DNA of 5,000 nucleotides from CAZJUO01 sp964549245 (GTDB taxonomy: Bacteria; Patescibacteriota; Patescibacteriia; UBA10025; JAHIVO01), in the NCBI GenBank assembly GCA_964549245.1, contig CAZJUO010000079.1, forward strand, positions 1 to 5,000, in the 5' to 3' direction. The notes under the pieces are model-generated. The model worked only from the letters and a program-made list of their open reading frames with translations. It was not told where the DNA came from and ran no database searches. Made by a program: the position numbers and the translations under genes. This document shows, piece by piece, positions 1 through 5,000 of this stretch; position 1 is the stretch's first letter; every line of letters begins with the position of its first letter.

Positions 1-913
1 CAACCGGGAGCTCTTTGTCATATTGTGTCATGGTAACAAATACCAGATTATCAATTTTTTTCCTCTCAAATTTATCAAATTTTTTCTTGACAAAAGCGCT
101 CGTGATTTGCCGCGCCCGATCGGGCCGGAAATTACAAAAAATAACCGCATCATCTGAATCGATAGTGGTTGTAGGTTTGCCTTCACTGCCAATGACCGTT
201 GGCGTAAATTCTTCGTCATAAATGCCCTGCTCATAAGATTTTTTAACAATTGCTAAGGGGTCATCGCTATAGCGCTCCGCTTTCCCTTCAGCGATAGTCC
301 GATACGCCTTTTCTTCCCGATCCCACCTATTATCCCGGTCCATGGCAAAATATCGTCCTGTCATACTTGCGATAGTGCCAATTTTTAATTCCTTAATTTT
401 TTCCTGCACCTTTTTTATGTACTCAATACCGCTATCACGCGGCGCGTCCCGCCCATCCAAAATAAGATGCAAATAAACTTCTTTTAATTTATTTTGTTTG
501 CAAAATTCCATCAAGGCATACAAATGATCAGTCGAGCTGTGCACACCACCGGGCCCAATCATACCAAGTAAATGCATTTTGGACTTATTTTTTTTGACCT
601 GGGCGACGGCCTTGGCAAATGCTTCATTTTTGAAGAAACTGCCGTCTGAAATTGATTTTGATATCCTGGGTAAATTCTGATAAATAATCCTCCCCGCCCC
701 AAGATTTAAATGCCCGACTTCTGAATTTCCCATCTCTCCCCATGGCAAACCAACCGCTTCGCCCGAAGCCTGGATAGCCAGTGTCGGAAAGGTATCAATT
801 ATCCATCGATAAGTCGGCAGCTTGGCGGAAAATACCGGATTGCTCGGTCCGGGCGGGGCAATGCCGAATCCGTCGAGTATAACTAAGACTGTCGGTTTAT
901 TTGGTATTGGCAT
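1..913 (-). CDS. gpmI: Second cofactor-independent phosphoglycerate mutase, C-terminus cut by window edge
   Basis: This gene would interconvert 3- and 2-phosphoglycerate in the cytoplasm. The frame is open from the ATG at 913-911 to the left edge, giving 304 codons of an expected 500 or so. Visible motifs of the alkaline-phosphatase-superfamily mutase are VLVILDGFG with metal ligand Asp14, MGNSEVGH with the phospho-accepting Ser64, GGVHSS with His125, LDGRD with Arg155 and Asp156, GRYFAMDRD with Arg187 and Arg193, and NFRPDRARQ with Arg263 and Arg266. The C-terminal metal ligands lie outside the window, so activity cannot be judged. The start is set by the closeness of the LVILDG motif to the N-terminus and by a GGGAG ribosome site 10 bases upstream. 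It overlaps the end of the preceding gpmI by 31 bases in another frame, so translation is probably coupled. At these motifs it is closer to the classical family than its neighbour. It is a diverged paralog, not a recent duplicate. Family assignment is firm; the need for two copies is unexplained. Confidence 0.93.
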   Translation of the reverse strand, partial: MPIPNKPTVLVILDGFGIAPPGPSNPVFSAKLPTYRWIIDTFPTLAIQASGEAVGLPWGEMGNSEVGHLNLGAGRIIYQNLPRISKSISDGSFFKNEAFAKAVAQVKKNKSKMHLLGMIGPGGVHSSTDHLYALMEFCKQNKLKEVYLHLILDGRDAPRDSGIEYIKKVQEKIKELKIGTIASMTGRYFAMDRDNRWDREEKAYRTIAEGKAERYSDDPLAIVKKSYEQGIYDEEFTPTVIGSEGKPTTTIDSDDAVIFCNFRPDRARQITSAFVKKKFDKFERKKIDNLVFVTMTQYDKELPV

Positions 914-2439
914 AATATTTTATCTCCCATTTCTTTTGGTTTTTTAATACCCATCATATGTAGGATTGTCGGGGCTATATCAGCTAGTACCCCTTTTTTT
1001 ACTTTCGTATTTTTGGGAATATTTTTATTGACAATAATTAACGGTACAGGAAACGTGGAATGCGAAGTATCGACCTGACCAGTCTCCAAATCAATCATTT
1101 CTTCAATATTTCCGTGATCGGCAGTAATTACCATTGTACCATTTTTCTTCAAAATTGCATCCTCTAACCGACCGAGGCAATAATCAACCTTTTGAACAGC
1201 CTTTATACCAGCTTCCAAGTCCCCCGTATGGCCGACCATGTCAGGGTTGGCGTAATTTACCAAGGTAAAATCATGCGACTCTTCTTCGATAACCCTTAGC
1301 AGTCGATTGGTAAGCTGATCAGCGCTCATTTCCGGCTTATCTTTATATGATTTCATTTTCGGGGATTTAATAATTTCACGATCTTCTCCGGCTACCGTAT
1401 GATCATGCCCGCCATTCAAAAAATAAGTGACATGGGCAAATTTTTCGGTTTCAGCGATATACATCTGCCGTAAACCGCGCAGGGCATGCGGTAATGTGTT
1501 CGGAAGTATGCGCGCAGGATAGGCTGACAATACGCCAGGCAGGTCAGGACCAAAATCCGTTAAGGTGATAAATTTTATGTTTTTTACGATCTTTTTTCGT
1601 TTAAACCCGGAAAACTTCGGCTGTATAAAGGCTTTGGTAAGCTGGCGCACCCTGTCAGAACGCAAATTAAAAAATACAACTGCGTCATTGTCTGAAATTC
1701 TGCCATCATCCAAACCGCCATTTTTAATAATTGTTGGCTGAATATATTCATCGTTTTCCCTTCGATTATAAGCATGGAGTATAGCCTCCATGGGATCTTT
1801 TGCTTCATACCCCTCCCCCGAAACCAATGCATCATAAGCGAGCCGTGTCCTGTCCCATTCTTTGATTCGATCCATAGCATAAAAACGGCCGATGATAGTA
1901 CAGATCCGTTCATGGTCATTTATTATTTTTCGAATTTTATCAATTAATTTAACGGCTAAGTATTGGTATGAATCACGCCCGTCCGTAAACAAATGCAAAC
2001 AAATATTTTTCACCCCTTTTAATCTAAAAAAGGTGATAAGGGCAATAAGATGATCCGGATCTGCATGAGCTGACTGTTCGGCTGTCAGTAATCCCATCAA
2101 ATGAACTTTGGATTTGTGCTCCTGCACATGCTGGAATGCGGCGACAAAAGCCGGATTTTTGAAAAATGTACCTTCGTTAATTGAGCGTGAAATTAACACC
2201 GAATCCTGTTCGATGACCCGTCCGGCGCCGATATTCATATGCCCGGCTTCGGAGTTGCCATCCTGATTGGGGGGCAAGCCAGCGTCTTTGCCAGAAGCCC
2301 CCAGTTGTGAGTGGGGGTAATTATCCCACAGCGTATCGTAGACCGGCGTTGAACCTAAAGCGATGGCATTTCCCTTAGTTTCTTTGGAAATGCCCCACCC
2401 GTCAAGGATGACTAAAAAAAATGGATTTTTTTTGTTCAT
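883..2439 (-). CDS. gpmI: Cofactor-independent phosphoglycerate mutase, first copy
   Basis: This 518-residue protein, about the usual family length, would isomerise 3-phosphoglycerate to 2-phosphoglycerate through a phosphoserine intermediate, with two metal ions (usually Mn). Seen in order: LVILDGWG with Asp13, DGNSEAGH with nucleophile Ser63, Arg155/Asp156 in TDGRD, Arg185 and Arg191 in GRFYAMDR, Arg260 and Arg263 in NLRSDRVRQ, Lys333 in EKFAHVT, Asp400 and His404 in NPDMVGH, Asp441/His442 in TADHGN, and His460 in DTSHS. By family alignment from memory these cover the metal and substrate ligands, so the enzyme should be active. The oddity is the usual GGVHSH loop of the transferase domain, here EQSAHAD (121-127) with His125 kept. 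The downstream RW pair of MDRDxRW is also altered. The gene starts 6 bases after eno, with a strong AGGAGGT inside the eno 3' end. It stops with TAG at 885-883, inside the start of the next gpmI. Confidence 0.97.
   Translation of the reverse strand: MNKKNPFFLVILDGWGISKETKGNAIALGSTPVYDTLWDNYPHSQLGASGKDAGLPPNQDGNSEAGHMNIGAGRVIEQDSVLISRSINEGTFFKNPAFVAAFQHVQEHKSKVHLMGLLTAEQSAHADPDHLIALITFFRLKGVKNICLHLFTDGRDSYQYLAVKLIDKIRKIINDHERICTIIGRFYAMDRIKEWDRTRLAYDALVSGEGYEAKDPMEAILHAYNRRENDEYIQPTIIKNGGLDDGRISDNDAVVFFNLRSDRVRQLTKAFIQPKFSGFKRKKIVKNIKFITLTDFGPDLPGVLSAYPARILPNTLPHALRGLRQMYIAETEKFAHVTYFLNGGHDHTVAGEDREIIKSPKMKSYKDKPEMSADQLTNRLLRVIEEESHDFTLVNYANPDMVGHTGDLEAGIKAVQKVDYCLGRLEDAILKKNGTMVITADHGNIEEMIDLETGQVDTSHSTFPVPLIIVNKNIPKNTKVKKGVLADIAPTILHMMGIKKPKEMGDKILCQYQINRQS
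924..928 (-). promoter_or_regulatory. Probable ribosome binding site of the second gpmI
   Basis: GGGAG on the minus strand, 10 bases before the ATG at 913, lies within the C-terminal codons of the first gpmI. An earlier ATG at 930-928 is in the frame of the first gpmI and encodes its Met504, so it is not the start of the second gene. Confidence 0.5.
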
Positions 2440-2445
2440 ATTGTA

Positions 2446-3711
2446 TTATTTGACCTCCTGCTCGATGCGTAGTAATCGATTGTACTTTCCCGTTCGCTCG
2501 CCCCGTGTCGGCCCGACCTTGACGTATTCAGCATTAACGGCTACCGCCAGATCGATCATAAACGTGTCGTTCGTTTCCCCGCCTCCCCGATGCGATATGA
2601 CCTGCCAATATTTTTTCTTTCTGCCGAGCTGGATAGTTTCTATGGTTTCTGTCAGTGTACCAATTTGATTCAATTTAATCAAAACGCCATTAATCGCTTT
2701 TTGTTCAATAGCTTTTTTTAACCGTTCTTTATTTGTTACCGTCAAATCATCACCGATAATTCTTGTATGGGCGCTTAATTTACTAAACAGTTTTGGCCAA
2801 CCTGACCAATCATCTTCAGCCAGCCCGTCTTCAAGGGAAAGTATGGGATATTTTTGCAGCCATTCGTTATACAGGCCGATCATCTGATCCGAGGATAAGC
2901 CAGCGTGCTCGCATTGCAGAACATATTGTTTTGTCTGGGCGTCATAGAACTCTGAAGCCGCAGGGTCTAAGGAAATGGAAATATCACGTCCGGGCTTATA
3001 TCCAGCTTTTTGGATGGCGTCCATAATTAGTTCAAGCGGTTCTTGGTTGCTGCTTATACCGGCCGGAGCAAAAGCGCCTTCGTTGCCAACATTGGTATTT
3101 AAGTTTTTTTTCTTCAGTACGCCCTTGAGCGCCTGGTACGTTTCTTCACCCCAGCGAACTGCCTCACGAACGGTTCGTGCGCCGTTAACGCTCATCAGAT
3201 ATTCCTGAAAATCGGTAGAATTATCAGCGTGTTCGCCCCCTTCAATGACAACCATCATCGGTTTTGGTAAGCGCCAATCCTTATAAGGTAATTTGTAGGC
3301 GGAGCGGATATATTTATAGAGAGGCTTTTTTGCCGAAGCTGATGCGGCTCGCGCTACTGCCAATGAAACAGCTAAAATGGCATTGCCGCCCAAACGTTTT
3401 TTATTTGGCGTTCCGTCCAGCTTGACCATCAACTCGTCTATTTTCTTTTGATTGGTGGCGACTTTTCCTTTGAGCTTTTTGGCAATAACCTGCTCGACAG
3501 TATGGCAGGCTTTGAGCATGCCCTGCCCCCCGTAACGCTTAGGGTCATTATCAAACATGATGTGGGCTTCATGCACTCCGGCAGATGCCCCAAAAGGGAC
3601 GGAAGCATGTTCCATAACACCGTTTTCCAATTCAACTGACGCTTCAACGGTTGGCTTGCCTCCGGATGATAGCACTTCGTATGCTTTGATGTTTTTGATT
3701 TTTGCACTCAT
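2446..3711 (-). CDS. eno: Enolase (phosphopyruvate hydratase), divergent
   Basis: Enolase dehydrates 2-phosphoglycerate to phosphoenolpyruvate in the cytoplasm with Mg. This copy has 421 residues, near the usual 420-435. Visible catalytic and binding residues are Ser43 in the GAS loop, His161 in GGEHADN, Glu170 in FQEY, Glu211 in GNEGAFAP, the three metal ligands Asp249 (SLDPAASEFY), Glu294 (SLEDG) and Asp321 (GDDLTVTN), catalytic Lys346 in LIKLNQIGT, His374/Arg375 in SHR, and Lys398. Unusual points: the N-terminal DSRGNPT motif reads SSGGKPT, the SGASTG loop reads FGASAG, and SHRSGET reads SHRGGGET, with one extra residue and no Ser. The later ARSER segment is one residue shorter and reads PTRGER. 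All key catalytic residues remain, so I expect an active enzyme of a divergent lineage. The gene begins 3 bases after the pgk stop with no clear Shine-Dalgarno, which suggests translational coupling, and ends 6 bases before gpmI. Confidence 0.97.
   Translation of the reverse strand: MSAKIKNIKAYEVLSSGGKPTVEASVELENGVMEHASVPFGASAGVHEAHIMFDNDPKRYGGQGMLKACHTVEQVIAKKLKGKVATNQKKIDELMVKLDGTPNKKRLGGNAILAVSLAVARAASASAKKPLYKYIRSAYKLPYKDWRLPKPMMVVIEGGEHADNSTDFQEYLMSVNGARTVREAVRWGEETYQALKGVLKKKNLNTNVGNEGAFAPAGISSNQEPLELIMDAIQKAGYKPGRDISISLDPAASEFYDAQTKQYVLQCEHAGLSSDQMIGLYNEWLQKYPILSLEDGLAEDDWSGWPKLFSKLSAHTRIIGDDLTVTNKERLKKAIEQKAINGVLIKLNQIGTLTETIETIQLGRKKKYWQVISHRGGGETNDTFMIDLAVAVNAEYVKVGPTRGERTGKYNRLLRIEQEVK
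2453..2459 (-). promoter_or_regulatory. Ribosome binding site of the first gpmI
   Basis: AGGAGGT on the minus strand lies inside the last codons of eno, 13 bases before the gpmI ATG at 2439. It is a near-perfect anti-16S match, but the spacing is longer than the usual 5-9 bases. It is the strongest Shine-Dalgarno in the window, whereas pgk and eno have none that I can see. It supports the ATG at 2439 as the start. Confidence 0.65.
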
Positions 3712-3714
3712 ATA

Positions 3715-4887
3715 TTATTTTATTAGTAATGGTTGTAAGGCTGGCAATGTTTTGTTTTCGATAAATTCCAGCATAGCCCCGCCTCCAGTAGAAATAAATG
3801 ACATCTTATCGGCAAAACCACTGCGGTCTATAGCCTCGAGGGTATCACCTCCTCCGATAATGCTTTTGGCGCCGCTTTTTGCCACGGCTTTTGCTATCCC
3901 CATTGTACCACTAGCAAACGGCGACAATTCAAAATACCCCATTGGCCCGCCCCAAATCACCGTTTTTGCTTTTTCTATAATCATGGTAAATAACCGTAAG
4001 GTATCCGGCCCGATGTCCAGTATATATTCATTATCACTGACATTGCCGACAGCTAAAGTTTTTGTTGGTACATTTGCTTTCATCTCATTGGCGACAATCA
4101 CGTCAACCGGGACGTGAAACCGGGGATCAGTTAAAGCCAGTTTCTTAGCGGGAGCCACCATAGCTTCGTCCACGATGGATTTACCGACCGATACGCCTTT
4201 AGCACGCAATATCGTATTTGCCAGCGCCCCGCCGATCAAAACATGGTCTGCCAGCTTCATGAACTGGTTGATAACGCCTAATTTATCAGAAATCTTAGCT
4301 CCGCCAATAATGGCAACGAGCGGGCGGTCAGGGTTTTCCATGACTCCCGAAAGGATATTGATTTCCTTAATTAAACGGAACCCAGCATAAGCAGGCAGAT
4401 GCCGAGGCACACCGGTCATTGACGCGTGATCCCGATGGCTGTTGGCAAAGGCTTCATTGACATATATGTCAGCTAAGCTGGCTAGATGTTTCGCAAAGGA
4501 CGGATCGTTTTCTTTTTCTTCCGCGTGAAACCTCAAGTTTTCAAGTACTAGCACGTCCCCTTTTTTCATAGTGCCAACGGCTTGTTCTACTTCCTCACCG
4601 ATACAATCATCAAGTTTTTTAACGGGGCATGGTAACAGTTCCTGCAATCTAACGGCAATCTTATCCATAGACAGTTTTTCAACCCTTTTTCCTTTTGGCC
4701 GGCCATTGTGGCTACATAAAATTATTTTTGCTTTTTTTTCAATTAAATAACTAATGGTAGGTACACATTCCCGTATTCTAATATCATCCACAATATTTCC
4801 CGACTCATCAAATGGCACATCAAAACCACAGCGAACAATAATCCGCTTACCGCTAACTTCAGCTTTTTCGATCGAACGTAATTCCAT
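3715..4887 (-). CDS. pgk: Phosphoglycerate kinase, divergent
   Basis: This enzyme transfers phosphate from 1,3-bisphosphoglycerate to ADP, making ATP and 3-phosphoglycerate. It is 390 residues, the normal bacterial length. The N-domain shows RCGFDVP (19-25), DDIRIR with Arg37, SHNGRP with His60 and Arg63, LENLRFHAEE with Arg119, and NSHRDHAS with Arg152. The C-domain shows GGAKISDK (Lys198, Lys202), WGGPMGYFE (312-320), GGGDT (345-349) and STGGGA (366-371). Against yeast/human PGK, recalled from memory, two substrate residues differ: Asp23 is Gly21 and Asn25 is Asp23 here. The nucleotide-side Asn336 is Gly313. The other 3-phosphoglycerate ligands are kept. The gene is first in the operon, 25 bases after a strong -10 box. 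No Shine-Dalgarno is visible before the ATG. The start is supported by the usual short lead-in to the first strand. Identity is certain; kinetic consequences of the substitutions are unknown. Confidence 0.97.
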   Translation of the reverse strand: MELRSIEKAEVSGKRIIVRCGFDVPFDESGNIVDDIRIRECVPTISYLIEKKAKIILCSHNGRPKGKRVEKLSMDKIAVRLQELLPCPVKKLDDCIGEEVEQAVGTMKKGDVLVLENLRFHAEEKENDPSFAKHLASLADIYVNEAFANSHRDHASMTGVPRHLPAYAGFRLIKEINILSGVMENPDRPLVAIIGGAKISDKLGVINQFMKLADHVLIGGALANTILRAKGVSVGKSIVDEAMVAPAKKLALTDPRFHVPVDVIVANEMKANVPTKTLAVGNVSDNEYILDIGPDTLRLFTMIIEKAKTVIWGGPMGYFELSPFASGTMGIAKAVAKSGAKSIIGGGDTLEAIDRSGFADKMSFISTGGGAMLEFIENKTLPALQPLLIK

Positions 4888-4912
4888 GAATAGTTATAGC
4901 AATAGTTTATTA

Positions 4913-4941
4913 ATTATAGCATATTTTTAACCATTTTGCAA
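4913..4941 (-). promoter_or_regulatory. Sigma-70-type promoter for the pgk-eno-gpmI-gpmI operon
   Basis: Read on the minus strand, the -35 box TTGCAA (4941-4936) matches TTGACA at 4 of 6 positions. A 17-base spacer follows, ending in TGC, and then a perfect TATAAT (4918-4913). The TG one base before the -10 box is an extended -10 element. Transcription would start near 4906, leaving a leader of about 20 bases before the pgk ATG at 4887. It lies in the 68-base gap (4955-4888) between a possible upstream gene end and pgk. I saw no operator or riboswitch there. This is the only promoter I can support, and it fits all four genes being co-transcribed. Confidence 0.8.
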
Positions 4942-4955
4942 GCTACCGGTATCTT

Positions 4956-5000
4956 TCACCGCAAATGCGACAAATACTCTCTGGGAGTCAATAAATTAAG
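4956..5000 (-). CDS. Possible C-terminal end of an upstream gene, cut by window edge
   Basis: The minus strand is open from the right edge for 14 codons, ending LNLLTPREYLSHLR and a TGA at 4958-4956. The stop falls 14 bases before the -35 box of the pgk promoter, a sensible place for the end of a co-directional gene. The LTPxEYL pattern resembles the tail after the integrase-core domain of some DDE transposases (IS481/IS3-like, where it follows a YN..RPH..L stretch). Fourteen residues cannot prove this or even that the frame is coding. If real, the gene is not gapA, the usual partner upstream of pgk, since this does not look like the GAPDH C-terminus. Confidence 0.3.
   Translation of the reverse strand, partial: LNLLTPREYLSHLR

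Noticed and set aside
28..249. Short minus-strand frame of 73 codons near the left edge
   Set aside because: It overlaps, in another frame, the continuous second gpmI reading frame, which carries conserved motifs throughout.
1..913. Second gpmI as a pseudogene, because no complete ATG-to-stop frame exists there
   Set aside because: Direct translation from 913 to 1 is uninterrupted for 304 codons with family motifs in order. It only lacks a stop because the window ends.
3557..4117. Long plus-strand open frame of 186 codons opposite eno and pgk
   Set aside because: It lies wholly antisense to two well-supported genes across their junction, and its translation has no recognisable domain. It is a shadow frame.
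883..4887. Alternative genetic code (TGA read as Gly or Trp, as in some CPR groups)
   Set aside because: No in-frame TGA occurs in pgk, eno or either gpmI, and Trp and Gly positions use standard codons.
4891..4899. A second -10-like TATAAC close to the pgk ATG
   Set aside because: It is too close to the start codon to give a useful leader, and no -35 box sits at proper spacing. The TATAAT at 4918-4913 is far better.
4976..4988. Small inverted repeat ACTC/GAGT near the right edge as a terminator
   Set aside because: The stem is only 4-5 pairs, there is no T-run after it on either strand, and it falls inside the possible upstream coding end.

Overview
This window holds the lower half of glycolysis as one tight gene cluster. 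Everything recognisable lies on the minus strand, so transcription runs from the right edge to the left edge. In that order the genes are pgk (phosphoglycerate kinase), eno (enolase), and two different genes for cofactor-independent phosphoglycerate mutase (gpmI). The second gpmI runs off the left edge. Gaps are 3 and 6 bases, and the two gpmI genes overlap by 31 bases, which indicates a single operon. A near-consensus promoter (TATAAT, 17-base spacer, TTGCAA, plus an extended -10 TG) sits just upstream of pgk and would give a leader of only about 20 bases.

Layout from right to left: positions 5000-4956 carry 14 codons that may be the C-terminus of an unrelated upstream gene, weakly reminiscent of an integrase-core transposase tail. 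Positions 4955-4888 are the short intergenic promoter region. Then come pgk (4887-3715), eno (3711-2446), the first gpmI (2439-883) and the second gpmI (913 to beyond 1). There is no gene-free stretch over 300 bases, and no RNA gene, CRISPR array or operon terminator was found inside the window.

Together the enzymes would convert 1,3-bisphosphoglycerate to 3-phosphoglycerate (with ATP), then 2-phosphoglycerate, then phosphoenolpyruvate, all in the cytoplasm. The odd points are the duplicated mutase and substitutions at conserved positions in pgk, eno and the first gpmI.

The organism is a bacterium with moderately AT-rich DNA and the standard code: no in-frame TGA occurs in the genes, and the stops are TAA, TAA and TAG. 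The compact operon and the divergent but apparently functional glycolytic enzymes suggest a Patescibacteria/CPR genome (for example the Parcubacteria side). That placement is inferred from general familiarity and was not tested by phylogeny. I do not see a novel system here. This is a housekeeping operon with some unusual enzyme variants.
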